A stretch of DNA of 64,000 nt from Asticcacaulis sp. AC466 (GCF_000495815.1 NZ_AWGE01000022.1:21204-85203); one strand, 5' to 3'; counted from the stretch's first letter, positions 42,710-52,846 are shown. The notes: a model not told the origin generated them from the letters alone. Made by a program: numbers and translations.

Positions 42710-45565
42710 ATGTCTTTTGAGGTCACGTCCATGATCAGGTCATTTATGCCCGCCCTGGCTACTCTCGCCGTTCTGGCGGCAGGCGCGGCCTGTGCCGAGG
42801 CCCCGCGCCCCTTGCCGACCGGTCAGACGGTGACGCCTCTAGCGACGAAGGCGGCCGTGTTTTCGCCGCTGCGCACCGGGATCGGGCCGTATCCGGACTA
42901 TGTCGCCGACGGGGCCGCCGCCCTGCGCATCAGCCCGGACGGACGGCACATGCTGATCCTGACCAGCGGCTTCAACCGCTATAACGGGCCGGACGGCAAA
43001 CTGCTCAAAGACCAATCCGGGCAATATGTCTTTGTCTATGACCTGACCGCCAAAGGCGCCGTGCACCGCCAAACGCTTGAGATACCCAACGCCTTCTACG
43101 GCGTGGCCTGGCGACCGGACAGCCTGGGCTTCTATGTCTCGGGCGGCGTCGATGACGCGGTCTATCGCTTTGTGCGCGGAAAACGCGGCTACCACCAGAC
43201 GGGTAAGCCCATCGCGCTGGGGCACAGTGCGGGCATTGGCATAGACGTCAAGCCGCAGTCCGCGGGATTGGCGGTCAGCCCCGATGGCCGACGCCTGCTC
43301 GTCGCCAACTATTACAACGACTCGGTCAGCCTGATTGACCTGGCCACGGCGAAGGTGACGGAACAAGACCTTAGGCCGGGTAAGATCGACCCGGGCCAAC
43401 GCGGCGTGGCCGGCGGCGAATACCCGTTCGATGTCGTTTGGCGCGACGCGCGCCACGCCTATGTCAGCGCCGCCCGCGACCGCGAGATCATTGCGCTCGA
43501 CATCGATGGCGAGGCGATCCGTGTCGCGCGCCGCCTGCCCGTCGCAGGCGAGCCGACCACCCTGCTTATCGACCCCGTGCGCCATCGCCTCTACGCCACC
43601 GAAGACAATGCCGACAAGCTGGCCGTCATCGATACGTCTGACGATCGCCTGCTCCAGGAGGCGGCCATGGGCTTCCCCGAGCAAATGCCCGAACAAATGG
43701 ACACCCGTGAATTAGGAAAAGGCGTCAATCCCAATGCGCTGGCCCTGCTGCCGGATGGCCAGCTTCTGGTGACCTTTGGCGGCATCAATGCCGTGGCCAT
43801 GCTTGATACCTCCGGCGCCAGCGCCCGCGTCGAAGGCCTTATGCCGACGGGCTGGTATCCGAGCGCGGTGGCCACGCACCGGGGCCGCGTCTTCGTCGCC
43901 AACCGCAAAAGCCCGCCGGGGCCCAACCCTCAGGGGTGCCAGCCCAAGGTCGCGGTCGAGCGCGCCCAACCGACGGCGTGCGGCGCGTCAAACCAATATA
44001 TCTTCCAGCTTGAAAAGGCGGGCCTGCTGCAAGCCCCCTTGCCGCGTCCCGCCGAACTGGCCAGCCTGACGCTCAAGGTGGCGGAAAACACCGGCCTCGA
44101 TAAACAGGCCGAACGGGCGCGCGGCGATGCGGTCATGGCCCAGATTCACCAACGCATTTCGCATGTTGTCTTCATCATCAAGGAAAACCGCACCTATGAT
44201 CAGGTCCTGGGCGATCTGGAGACCGGCAATGGCGATCCGCGCCTGGCCATTCTGGGCGAACGCCTGACGCCCAATCATCACGCCCTGGCCCGCCAGTTCG
44301 TCAATTTCGACAACTTCATGGATTCGGGCGAGCAATCGAGCACCGGCTGGTCGTGGTCCACGGCGGCGCGCGCCACCGACCTCCTGGAAAAAACCGCGCC
44401 GGTCAACTATGCCGGCCGGGGTCTGGCCTATGAATCCGAAGGCACGTCGCGTAACCTCAACACCGCCCTCCCCGCCAAGGCGCGGCGCGCCGCCAACCCC
44501 AAGGCCAGCGACGATGATGACGTGCTGCCCGGGCCCTTGGCCATCACCTCACCCGACGCCAAGGACGACGACCTGCCGGGTCAGGGTTTTCTGTGGAACG
44601 CGGCGCTGCGTGCGGGGCTGTCCCTGCGCAATTACGGCTTTGCCAATGACATGCCCTATGACGCGGGCGAACCCGGTTCTGCGCCGCTGGCCCGCCATGC
44701 CTTTGCCGACAAGACGACGGTTTTCACCGCCGATGACCGCGCATTGGCGGGTTTGAGCGATCCCTATTATCGCGGCTTCGATCAGAAATTCCCCGACTAC
44801 TGGAACGTGCAGGAATGGATGCGCGAATTCGCTGAGCAAGAGGCCAGTCAGTCCGTACCGGCCCTGACCCTGCTGCGCATCAGCCATGACCATTTCGGCG
44901 ATTTCGATACGGCCATCGACGGCGTGAACACGGTCGAAACCGAGATGGCCGACAATGACTATGCGCTGGGCCTCGTCATCGAACGCATCGCCCACAGCAC
45001 CATCAAGGACAGCACCCTGGTCTTCGTTATCGAAGACGACGCTCAGAACGGCGCCGATCACGTCAGCGCCCGCCGCAGCATCGCCTATATCGTCGGCCCC
45101 TATGTGCGCCAGCATGCGGTTGTGTCCGCCCCCTACACCACGATCAATATGTTGCGCACAATAGAGGGCGTTCTCGGCCTGAAACCGATGGGGCTGAACG
45201 ATGCCCTGGCCGTGCCGATGGCGGACGCGTTCGACCCTCAGCAACAGGATTGGACCTACACGGCCCACGCGTCACTGGTGCTCAAATCGACCGCCTTGCC
45301 CATTGCGCCGCAGGCCTTCGTGGCGTCCACTGTGGCCCAGACCTGCCCCTTGCGCACGGCGGCCTATTGGGCGCAGGCGATGAAGGGCCAGAACTTCGAA
45401 ATCGAAGATCACCTCGACACCACCGCCTTCAACGCCGCCCTTTGGACCGGCCTGGCCGGGGCCGCCGAAACGCCCGCCCGCGACGGCAAAGACCTCAGTC
45501 AGGCCCGCACCGCCCTCTTGCAGCGCCCAGACATGCAGGCCCCCTGCCCGTCCGGTTCCCTGTGA
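42710..45565 (+). CDS. Exported YncE-like beta-propeller/alkaline-phosphatase-family protein
   Basis: 951 aa from ATG 42710 (GGAG at the right distance; ATG 42731 fits the signal peptide equally well). Signal peptide LATLAVLAAGAACAEA. Residues ~40-430 are a YncE-type propeller (AVSPDGRRLLVANYYNDSVS). The C-terminal ~450 residues are phosphoesterase/phosphatase-like (FVNFDNFMDSGEQSSTGWSW, TLVFVIEDDAQNGADHVSAR with a metal-site Asp-His pattern). Such bifunctional proteins are annotated in many proteobacteria but have no known substrate. Confidence 0.8.
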   Translation: MSFEVTSMIRSFMPALATLAVLAAGAACAEAPRPLPTGQTVTPLATKAAVFSPLRTGIGPYPDYVADGAAALRISPDGRHMLILTSGFNRYNGPDGKLLKDQSGQYVFVYDLTAKGAVHRQTLEIPNAFYGVAWRPDSLGFYVSGGVDDAVYRFVRGKRGYHQTGKPIALGHSAGIGIDVKPQSAGLAVSPDGRRLLVANYYNDSVSLIDLATAKVTEQDLRPGKIDPGQRGVAGGEYPFDVVWRDARHAYVSAARDREIIALDIDGEAIRVARRLPVAGEPTTLLIDPVRHRLYATEDNADKLAVIDTSDDRLLQEAAMGFPEQMPEQMDTRELGKGVNPNALALLPDGQLLVTFGGINAVAMLDTSGASARVEGLMPTGWYPSAVATHRGRVFVANRKSPPGPNPQGCQPKVAVERAQPTACGASNQYIFQLEKAGLLQAPLPRPAELASLTLKVAENTGLDKQAERARGDAVMAQIHQRISHVVFIIKENRTYDQVLGDLETGNGDPRLAILGERLTPNHHALARQFVNFDNFMDSGEQSSTGWSWSTAARATDLLEKTAPVNYAGRGLAYESEGTSRNLNTALPAKARRAANPKASDDDDVLPGPLAITSPDAKDDDLPGQGFLWNAALRAGLSLRNYGFANDMPYDAGEPGSAPLARHAFADKTTVFTADDRALAGLSDPYYRGFDQKFPDYWNVQEWMREFAEQEASQSVPALTLLRISHDHFGDFDTAIDGVNTVETEMADNDYALGLVIERIAHSTIKDSTLVFVIEDDAQNGADHVSARRSIAYIVGPYVRQHAVVSAPYTTINMLRTIEGVLGLKPMGLNDALAVPMADAFDPQQQDWTYTAHASLVLKSTALPIAPQAFVASTVAQTCPLRTAAYWAQAMKGQNFEIEDHLDTTAFNAALWTGLAGAAETPARDGKDLSQARTALLQRPDMQAPCPSGSL

Positions 45566-45730
45566 CCCCGGCCGCGCCAGACGCGGACATTGACACCCTC
45601 TGGATTTGGTGAAAGGCTACCTGCGCCTGGGCGGCCGCTCGCGACAATCGCCATACGGGCGCCGTGTGCGCCGCGCCGGACGCCGCTTGGAAACGAGCCA
45701 AAAGATAGCCGAGGTGAAGGACCTTCAGTC

Positions 45731-47128
45731 ATGACGACCAACCCGATCCTCAATACCGACAGTTACAAAACCAGCCACTTCCTCCAGTACCCGCCCGCGA
45801 CCGAACACGTCTTTTCCTATGTCGAAGCGCGCGGCGGCGCCTACGAAAAGGCGCTCTTCTTCGGGCTCCAGGCCATATTGAAAGCGGAGTTCTCCAGGCC
45901 CGTCACCAGGGCCGATATCGACGAGGCCGAAGAGATTTTGGTGCCGCACGGTCTGCCGTTTCACCGCGCGGGCTGGGAGCTGTTGATCGATCGCCACGGC
46001 GGCCACCTGCCCCTGGAAATTCGCGCCCAGCCGGAAGGCACGATTGCCCCCTTGCGCCTGCCCATGATGACGGTGGTCAATACCGACCCGGACTTCTTCT
46101 GGCTCACCAGCTATGTCGAAACGGCCTTGCTGCGCGTATGGTATCCAATCACGGTGGCGACGATCAGTAACGGCGTCCGCCAGCTGATCCGCAAGCATCT
46201 GATCGCTACGTCCGATACGCCCGACGCCGAACTGCCCTTCAAACTGCACGACTTCGGCGCGCGCGGCGTCTCCTCTGACCAGTCGGCAAGCTTGGGCGGC
46301 ATGGCGCATCTGACCAACTTTCAGGGAACGGATACCCTGACGGCCCTGGTTGCGGCCCGCCGTTTCTACAATGCGCCGCTTGCCGGCTTTTCCATCCCGG
46401 CGGCCGAACACTCCACCATCACCAGTTGGGAGCGTCCGAACGAAGAGGCCGCCTACGCCAATATGATCCGGCAATTCGGCAAGCCCGGCGCGGTATTCGC
46501 CGTCGTGTCGGATTCCTACGATCTGTTTCACGCCGTCGAGCACATGTGGGGCGAAAGCCTGCGCCAGCAGGTGATAGACAGCGGCGCCACCTTGGTGGTG
46601 CGCCCGGACAGCGGCGATCCGGTCGCGGTGGTGGCGAAAACGGTCGGTCTGCTGGCGGAAAAGTTCGGCACCGATACCAATACCAAGGGCTATCGCGTCC
46701 TGAAAAACGTCCGCGTCATTCAGGGCGACGGCGTCAATCCGACCAGCATCGAGGCGATCCTCAACCGGCTGACGGCGGAAGGCTTCAGCGCCTCGAATAT
46801 CGCCTTTGGCATGGGCGGCGCGCTGCTGCAAAAATGCGACCGCGACACCCTGCAATTTGCCTATAAGGCGTCGGCGGCCAAGGTGGGCGGCGTCTGGCGC
46901 GACGTCTATAAGGACCCGGTCACCGATGCCGGCAAACGGTCAAAGCGCGGCTTGCTCGGGCTGGCTGGCGACAACGGCGCGTTTCGGACCGTAGCAGTAA
47001 GAGATGGCGACTTCCAGCCCGTCGACGGCGGCCGCAATGCGCTTGAGACCGTATGGCGCAATGGCGAACTGCTGCGCGACGATAGCTTAAGCGCCATCCG
47101 CGCCCGCGTCGCGGCCTTCGACGCCTGA
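45731..47128 (+). CDS. nadV: Nicotinamide phosphoribosyltransferase (NadV/NAMPT)
   Basis: 465 aa from ATG 45731 (GAGGTGAAGGACC upstream). NAMPT signatures: NTDSYKTSHFLQYPP at the start, LHDFGARGVSS, the RPDSGDPV phosphoribosyl-binding segment, and GDGVNP; C-terminal YKASAAKVGG. Converts nicotinamide and PRPP to NMN for NAD salvage. Its last 41 bases recur at 48478, before the radical SAM gene that originally followed it closely. Confidence 0.93.
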   Translation: MTTNPILNTDSYKTSHFLQYPPATEHVFSYVEARGGAYEKALFFGLQAILKAEFSRPVTRADIDEAEEILVPHGLPFHRAGWELLIDRHGGHLPLEIRAQPEGTIAPLRLPMMTVVNTDPDFFWLTSYVETALLRVWYPITVATISNGVRQLIRKHLIATSDTPDAELPFKLHDFGARGVSSDQSASLGGMAHLTNFQGTDTLTALVAARRFYNAPLAGFSIPAAEHSTITSWERPNEEAAYANMIRQFGKPGAVFAVVSDSYDLFHAVEHMWGESLRQQVIDSGATLVVRPDSGDPVAVVAKTVGLLAEKFGTDTNTKGYRVLKNVRVIQGDGVNPTSIEAILNRLTAEGFSASNIAFGMGGALLQKCDRDTLQFAYKASAAKVGGVWRDVYKDPVTDAGKRSKRGLLGLAGDNGAFRTVAVRDGDFQPVDGGRNALETVWRNGELLRDDSLSAIRARVAAFDA

Positions 47129-47132
47129 GGAT
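47092..47132 (+). repeat. 41-bp direct repeat, nadV end (copy 1)
   Basis: Covers the last 37 bases of nadV including the stop TGA and GGAT after it. Identical over 41 bp to 48478-48518. The two copies flank a 1.35-kb insertion carrying the gene at 47433. Confidence 0.95.
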
Positions 47133-47432
47133 GGCATCACGCCTCAAGATGGCAAATGCACTGCAAAAAGTAAGAGATATCTTGGCTGATTGACAAACGC
47201 TGGCCTGATTTCGCCTAGCCGCGCAAAGGAGATATAGCTACGGCTTACCCTCAGAAAGGGGGCACTCAGTGACGTACTTAGCTTGGTTTAATGAGTGTTT
47301 ATCGCCGCCTAACAACTGGTGTACCGTTGGCGAAAGGCGCGAAACGTCGCGGATGAGGACTTTCAATCATATCCGTCCAACGCGGAAACAATAGGTGGCT
47401 GTGCACAGTCGGCAAACCGGCCTCTCCCGTTG
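47133..47432. other. Non-coding left part of the nadV-tail insertion
   Basis: 300 bp without a supported gene. Contains no clear terminator or ORF of convincing composition. It is the left portion of the insertion between the two nadV-end copies. Confidence 0.5.
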
Positions 47433-48308
47433 TCACCACGACAGAGATTCAATTAAAATGGCATAGGCGGTAACCACGGCCTGTATGCCTATCGTCGCAC
47501 ACTTTGCCATTTCCTCCGTATCGGCATAATAGGCCATGGGATACAATACCCTACCGAATAATAGGTAATTCCGCAGGCCCGGAATAACAGTCTGTAAGTC
47601 CAGCTCCCTCCTTTCACCTGGAGAATCGGCTGAAGAAATCCAGAATTCAAGGGGCAAACACCAAGACATGCCCCTCGGTCCGATCTTCTGATAACCAATG
47701 CAAAAAAAGCATCCATCCGGGCCCGGCCGCCGAAACCATAGCCGATTGATAATACCCCCAAACAACTCAACTGGTTTTCCCCGTTCGAAGCCCGCAGCCT
47801 CGGCTTTTTCCCGAAAGATAGCCGCAAATGCATTGGCCTTGCCATCCCAGTCCGTGGCCGACACTCCCATTCGATTATATTCAGCAACCTTTACGCGGGC
47901 CTGAGGATCGAAATATTTTGGCGCTTCAGGTGACGTTCCACCACGTAACGCCGCCGACCGGCGCGCATTATAAGACGCAACCAAAGGGTGTACCGTTACG
48001 CGCTTTTCTCCCAAAGACTGATTCGGTTTCTCTGAGGCTTCAATAAAGTCAAGAAATGGGGATCGATAGAAGCCAGGCAGATTTTCACCGCGAACCCCCG
48101 ATATCCAGCCGGAGGACAATGTCTCTTTCGCAAGCTCTTCCCAATAGAGCATGAGACTATCCTGCCACTCGGAGCCTGGATCGGAAGCCCTCACCAGATC
48201 GATATGACACCGGTGCGCTGCGTAGCCGCGAGCCTCGAAAGCTTTGTAGAAAGCGTCGAGCCCTTTCCAAGACTTCAACGTTTCAAGGCAAAGCAGGGGG
48301 CGTTTCAT
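47433..48308 (-). CDS. Unknown protein, cargo of the nadV-tail insertion
   Basis: 291 aa. No signal or membrane segment. It starts PLLCLETLKSWKGLDAFYKA and has a Trp/Phe/Cys-rich region (CFFCIGYQKIGPRG). No family recognised. It is the only gene inside the insertion, on the strand opposite to nadV, and AT-richer than nadV. Confidence 0.65.
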   Translation of the reverse strand: MKRPLLCLETLKSWKGLDAFYKAFEARGYAAHRCHIDLVRASDPGSEWQDSLMLYWEELAKETLSSGWISGVRGENLPGFYRSPFLDFIEASEKPNQSLGEKRVTVHPLVASYNARRSAALRGGTSPEAPKYFDPQARVKVAEYNRMGVSATDWDGKANAFAAIFREKAEAAGFERGKPVELFGGIINRLWFRRPGPDGCFFCIGYQKIGPRGMSWCLPLEFWISSADSPGERRELDLQTVIPGLRNYLLFGRVLYPMAYYADTEEMAKCATIGIQAVVTAYAILIESLSW

Positions 48309-48477
48309 GCCTTACAATAGCGGAAGGGCATGACGGGTCAATACAGGCACGCACTGGCCAGATCGAATTGTGGGACTGACTTCGTCTTCCCGCCCAAGCC
48401 GGAAATATTGGCAGTCGGCACACTCCCAACCCGGCGTTTGCAATCGACCGTGAGTCATCACCTCACCGCGCTTGCCC

Positions 48478-48518
48478 CGCCATCCGCGCCCGCGTCGCGG
48501 CCTTCGACGCCTGAGGAT
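48478..48518 (+). repeat. 41-bp direct repeat, nadV end (copy 2)
   Basis: Exact copy of 47092-47132, including the nadV stop and following GGAT. It continues into CGCCGGATG, i.e. the original region downstream of nadV. A ~29-nt motif shared with other junctions overlaps its left edge (48455-48483). Confidence 0.95.
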
Positions 48519-48524
48519 CGCCGG

Positions 48525-49488
48525 ATGATTATCGTCTGGATGGGTGCTGAACCATTGTAATCTATCCTGCCCGTTTTGCGCCTACGACAAACGGTTGGAT
48601 ATTGACGGGTCGCAGGCGCAACCGGAACAGGTGATCGCCTTCATCGCTGTGCTGCACCAATGGCAGGTGCAACATAGGCGGCAGGTCCTGTTGAGCTGGC
48701 TGGGCGGCGAGCCTTTTCTGTGGCCTGAATTAGAGCCCCTGACACACGCCGCCCACGACGCCGGACTGCGGATCAGCACGACGACCAATGGCACGGCGCT
48801 GAATAGCCCGCGCATACGCCGGCACGTGCTGGACACCTACTCGGAACTGACCGTTTCCATCGACGGCTTTACCGACTTTCACGACAACAGGCGTGGCTGG
48901 AAAGGCGCGTTCAGCAAACTAAAAACAGGCGTATACGACCTGAATGCCGAACTCCAGGCATGCGCCTCATCCCTGACGCTGCGCGCCAATGTCGTGCTGA
49001 TGCAAGACAATGTTCGCACGTTTGGTGAGCTTTGCCATGAAATCGCGAGTTGGGGCATTGACGAGATCTGCTTCAACCAGCTTGGTGGACGCGACCGCCC
49101 GGAGTTCTATCCCGCCCACCGCCTGAGCCTGGATGACATCACCTGGCTCGAAACCGAATTGCCGGCCTTGCGCACGTCTCTCGAACAGCAAGGCACACGA
49201 CTAATCGGCGGAGACGATTATTTGCGCCGTATACGAGGGACAACCCTGGGCGAGGTTTTCCCTGTCCCCGAATGTCGCGTGGCGGACTCCTTCCTGTTCA
49301 TCGATGAGCGCGGCTACATCGCCCCATGCAGTTTCACGCCGGATCACTTTGCGCGCAACATCAGCGAGATTAAAACGGCGGATGACCTCGACAGCTTAAT
49401 CGACGACCTGCTGACGACCCAGAAATGCCGCCCCGCCGTCGATTGCGCCAACTGCCCAAGCACACAGCAATTTGCGAAATGGGAATGA
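48525..49488 (+). CDS. Radical SAM/SPASM-type enzyme, apparent frameshift at the start
   Basis: The main frame (48544 GTG onward) has the radical SAM cluster CNLSCPFC at its very start, GGEP-type LSWLGGEPFL, and C-terminal cysteines (VPECRV, APCSF, CRPAVDCANC) as in SPASM enzymes. A natural N-terminus lies one frame away: ATG 48525 gives MIIVWM, and dropping one G in ATGGGTG joins it to VLNHCNLSCPFC. Either a real frameshift or a sequence error. RBS GAGGAT overlaps the nadV-end copy, so it was once coupled to nadV. Substrate unknown. Confidence 0.8.
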
Positions 49489-49548
49489 CTGCTGTCGCAC
49501 TCGGCAAAGATCTACGGGCCACTAGGGCTGACCTGAGAGAACGCCGAA

Positions 49549-50430
49549 CTATAACGGCGCCGTAAAGGCCTTCTTGGGGAAGGTTGCCTCAAGGACATCG
49601 AGAAACGCCCGTACCTTCGCACCGATAAGACGACGTGAACTTTGCAGCGCCCAGATTTCAACGGGTGGTCCCGCCTGGGTTCCCCAATAGGCGACGCGAC
49701 CGGCATCTATATCGCCGGCCACCAGAAGGGACGGCAAAAGCGCGGCCCCCGCCCCCGCCAAGACGGCTTCCCTGACCATCAGCAAAGAGGACAAGCGCAG
49801 CACCGGGCTGGGGGTGAAGACCGCCTCTCCGTCTGCCGTGACGATTGGCCAGGTCGCGCCGGCGGGCGTCGTAGACAGGACCACGGCCTTGACGTCACCT
49901 GTGCGTTCCGGAGGCACAGGCATATTTACGGGCGCCACGACCACGCGGCGATCGTGCAGGAAGCACCTGCCGATGAGACGTTCATCGGGAGACGGATCGA
50001 TGCGGATGACCAGGTCATAACCATCTTCTATCGGGTCGACCTTGCGATCTTCGGCGACGATCTCAAGCTGGACCTCAGGGTAAGCCATGGCAAATCGCGC
50101 GCCAATACGCCCGAACGCCACATGCGCCAGCACAACGGGCGCACTGACGCGCAGCCGGCCGCGCGGTGTCGCCGCCCCCAGGACGACCGCTTCACCCGCT
50201 TCGGCGACCTGCGACAACAGCCCATCGGTCCGCTCGTAAAGCGTCCGCCCCTCCTCCGTCAGGCGCAGGGACTGCGATCCCCGGTCTATCAACCGCACCC
50301 CAAGGCTTCGTTCAAGTTCGGCAACCCGGCGCGACAACGTCGCCTTTGGGCGGCCTGAGACCCGGCCAGCCTTACCAAAGCCACCATGAGCGGCCACAAG
50401 GTTGAAATAGGACAAGGCTTCGAGGTCCAT
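49549..50430 (-). CDS. LysR family transcriptional regulator
   Basis: 293 aa from ATG 50430. HTH near residues 18-38 (FGKAGRVSGRPKATLSRRVAE), followed by the substrate-binding domain. It belongs to the branch that carries LSRRVAELE-type helix ends. Divergent from an NmrA-like/esterase operon with an inverted repeat between, so it probably regulates it. Confidence 0.9.
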   Translation of the reverse strand: MDLEALSYFNLVAAHGGFGKAGRVSGRPKATLSRRVAELERSLGVRLIDRGSQSLRLTEEGRTLYERTDGLLSQVAEAGEAVVLGAATPRGRLRVSAPVVLAHVAFGRIGARFAMAYPEVQLEIVAEDRKVDPIEDGYDLVIRIDPSPDERLIGRCFLHDRRVVVAPVNMPVPPERTGDVKAVVLSTTPAGATWPIVTADGEAVFTPSPVLRLSSLLMVREAVLAGAGAALLPSLLVAGDIDAGRVAYWGTQAGPPVEIWALQSSRRLIGAKVRAFLDVLEATFPKKAFTAPL

Positions 50431-50443
50431 GTTTGCGTTCCGT

Positions 50444-50466
50444 ATATGAGACACCCAATCTCATAT
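50444..50466. promoter_or_regulatory. Inverted repeat, candidate LysR box
   Basis: ATATGAGA-N7-TCTCATAT, perfect 8-bp arms, 14 bp upstream of the lysR start and about 85 bp from the divergent NmrA gene. Contains T-N11-A spacing. Regulation of the operon is inferred. Confidence 0.55.
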
Positions 50467-50549
50467 TTGCCATCTTCTTAGCAAATTTGAAACTGCTATC
50501 TTGCTGGCAGAGACACTTCGGTCTCGCATCATTCCCAAGGACTCCGACC

Positions 50550-51428
50550 ATGGCTATTCTTGTTACTGGCAGCACGGGCACGATAGGTTCGCAGGTTCTA
50601 TCGTCGCTAAATGGCCGCGCCACAGATATTCGCGCCCTGACCCGATCGCCGGACAATGCGCACCTGCCCGCCGGTGTGCGCGCCGTCCGCGGCGATTTGG
50701 CCGACATCGAGTCCATGCGCGCCGCACTCGACGGCGTCAGCACAATGTTTCTGCTGGCCCCGAATGTTCCGGACGAACTGACCCAGTCCATGCTGGCGCT
50801 TAACCTGGCGCGTGAGGCCGGCGTGACGGGTATAGTCTACCTGTCGGTCTTCCAGAGCGAGGCCTATAGCGACGTGCCGCACTTTGCCGGAAAATATACG
50901 GTCGAGCGTATGATCGCGGACCTGGGTTTGCCCGCCACCGTCTTGCGCCCCGCCTACTTCATTCAAAACGATATTCGTCAGAAGGAACCGTTGCTGAACG
51001 CAGGTATCTATGCGGCTCCGATTGGCGACAAGGGGCTGTCGATGGTCGATGTGCGTGACATCGGAGAGGCCGCCGCAAACGAATTGGTCCGTCGCGACCA
51101 AAGCCCTGCGCCCCTTGGCATCGAAACCTACAATCTGGTCGGTCCCGACGCCCTCACCGGACCGGATATTGCCGACATATGGACACACGCGCTTGGCCGC
51201 GCCGTCCGCCATGGCGGCAACGACCTGGTGTCCATGGAGCAACGCCTGAAAGCCATGCTACCGGCCTGGCACGCGCTCGACCTGCGCTTAATGTTCGCGC
51301 GTTATCAGGCCGACGGAGCCGTCGCCACGGAAAGCGACCTGACACGCCTCACGCACCTGCTTGGTCACCCGCCCCGTTCTTACCGGGCTTTCGCCACCGA
51401 CGCCGCCGCCCAATGGGCAAACCTCTAA
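50550..51428 (+). CDS. NmrA/QOR2-like NAD(P)-binding protein
   Basis: 292 aa from ATG 50550. Rossmann start AILVTGSTGTIGSQV (2-16), typical of atypical SDRs such as NmrA and NAD(P)H:quinone oxidoreductase 2, and a middle RPAYFIQND. These act as redox sensors or quinone reductases. First gene of a three-gene operon (with an esterase and an unknown), divergent from lysR. Confidence 0.85.
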   Translation: MAILVTGSTGTIGSQVLSSLNGRATDIRALTRSPDNAHLPAGVRAVRGDLADIESMRAALDGVSTMFLLAPNVPDELTQSMLALNLAREAGVTGIVYLSVFQSEAYSDVPHFAGKYTVERMIADLGLPATVLRPAYFIQNDIRQKEPLLNAGIYAAPIGDKGLSMVDVRDIGEAAANELVRRDQSPAPLGIETYNLVGPDALTGPDIADIWTHALGRAVRHGGNDLVSMEQRLKAMLPAWHALDLRLMFARYQADGAVATESDLTRLTHLLGHPPRSYRAFATDAAAQWANL

Positions 51429-51466
51429 CCGTCACTGTCGCCCTCAAATCTTTCAGGAGAAACACC

Positions 51467-52399
51467 ATGTCATCCTCCACTGAAATCTTTCATGCGCTCG
51501 ACGACAAAGACGCCGGCACCGTCGCGGCGATGCGGCAGGCGCTGGCGCCCATCAAGGGGACGATCAATAGCCCCGCCGCGCGCGGTCTGTTTGACGAAGT
51601 CATGGAGCACACGCCGGATGCGCCGGGCATTACCTACGAAGCCGGAACGGTCGGCGGCGTGCCCGGCATCTGGTGCCTGCCCCCCGACAAACGGCCTGAT
51701 AAATTTATACTTTACTGCCATGGCGGCGCCTACGTCCTGGGGTCGGCGCGCGCCTTTCGCCATCTCGCCGGCCAGATCGCCGCACGGACGCGGTCGGCGA
51801 CCTTTGTGCCGGATTATCGCCTCGCGCCGGAGCACCCGTTCCCAGCCGCAGTGACCGACGCGGTGGCCGTCTATCGCGGTCTTTGCGACCTGGCGCCAAA
51901 GTCGATCGCGATTGCCGGTGACTCGGCGGGCGGTGGCCTGGCGCTGACGCTTCTGGCCCTTATGCAGGCGGAGGCCGTTGCGGGGAAGGTCCTGGCGCCG
52001 ATCGCCGGTGTGGCGATGTCGCCCTGGACCGACCTGGCCCTCACCGGAGCCAGCATGACCGAGCGGGCCGAAGCAGATCCGTTACTGACCCGGGACATGC
52101 TGAGCCGAACGGCCGCCCTCTATCTCAATGGTCAAGCCGCAGATATGGAAACGGCATCGCCCCTGTATGGCAGCCTGGCTGACCTGCCGCCGATCCACAT
52201 CCATGTCGGCGAAGATGAAATTCTGCTCGACGATGCCCGGCGCTATGCCCGTCGCGCTCAGGCCGCAGGGTCGGATGTGCGCCTGAATGTCTGGCAGGGC
52301 ATGGCCCACGTCTTCCCGGCCAATGTCGGGACCCTGGCCGCGTCTGAAAAGGCGCTTGATCTGATCGGCCAATTCCTGACCGCCACCTTCGACCGCTAA
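51467..52399 (+). CDS. HSL-type (family IV) esterase/lipase
   Basis: 310 aa from ATG 51467 (CAGGAG upstream). Hormone-sensitive-lipase signatures: HGGAY (85-89, oxyanion hole), GDSAGGG with nucleophile Ser153, VGEDEILLDDA (catalytic Asp) and MAHVFP (His). Hydrolyses short-chain esters in the cytoplasm. Second gene of the lysR-divergent operon. Confidence 0.93.
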   Translation: MSSSTEIFHALDDKDAGTVAAMRQALAPIKGTINSPAARGLFDEVMEHTPDAPGITYEAGTVGGVPGIWCLPPDKRPDKFILYCHGGAYVLGSARAFRHLAGQIAARTRSATFVPDYRLAPEHPFPAAVTDAVAVYRGLCDLAPKSIAIAGDSAGGGLALTLLALMQAEAVAGKVLAPIAGVAMSPWTDLALTGASMTERAEADPLLTRDMLSRTAALYLNGQAADMETASPLYGSLADLPPIHIHVGEDEILLDDARRYARRAQAAGSDVRLNVWQGMAHVFPANVGTLAASEKALDLIGQFLTATFDR

Positions 52400-52443
52400 A
52401 ATCGCTACCCAACAGCCCCCCCACCCAAATCAGGAGACACACC

Positions 52444-52827
52444 ATGACCAAGGTACTTTTTGTCGGCCAGAAGCCCGACACCGTCGACTTTTCCGATCCC
52501 GCCCTGCCGCCAGGCTTCGATGCCGCCAAGATACAGGCGGGGATCGATCTCGCCGCCGTCCGTATCGCGGAAAAAGGCTGGCACGGAGACATCTGCATGA
52601 TCTCACCGGACGATGCCGGGATTGAGATGTTGACCGCGCAACTGGCCACCACGACCTATGACTGCGTGATCATAGGCGGGGGCGTGCGGATACCGCCGAA
52701 GAGTCTGTTACTGTTCGAGGCCGTTGTGAACGCCGTGCACAAAGGGGCGCCGGGTGCGGCGATTGCCTTCAACACCCGTCCCGAAGACACGGCAGACGCT
52801 GCGGCCCGGTGGATCAAGGGAAACTAG
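52444..52827 (+). CDS. Conserved unknown protein
   Basis: 127 aa with AGGAGA upstream. Starts KVLFVGQKPDTVDFSD; the middle has a Rossmann-like YDCVIIGGGVRIPP. The family is unknown to me but the sequence looks like a small response-regulator-like or flavodoxin-like fold. Its last 177 bases recur at 55625 with about 90% identity; the GH95 gene lies between. Confidence 0.75.
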   Translation: MTKVLFVGQKPDTVDFSDPALPPGFDAAKIQAGIDLAAVRIAEKGWHGDICMISPDDAGIEMLTAQLATTTYDCVIIGGGVRIPPKSLLLFEAVVNAVHKGAPGAAIAFNTRPEDTADAAARWIKGN

Positions 52828-52846
52828 GCCAAGGCCTCTGCACCGC

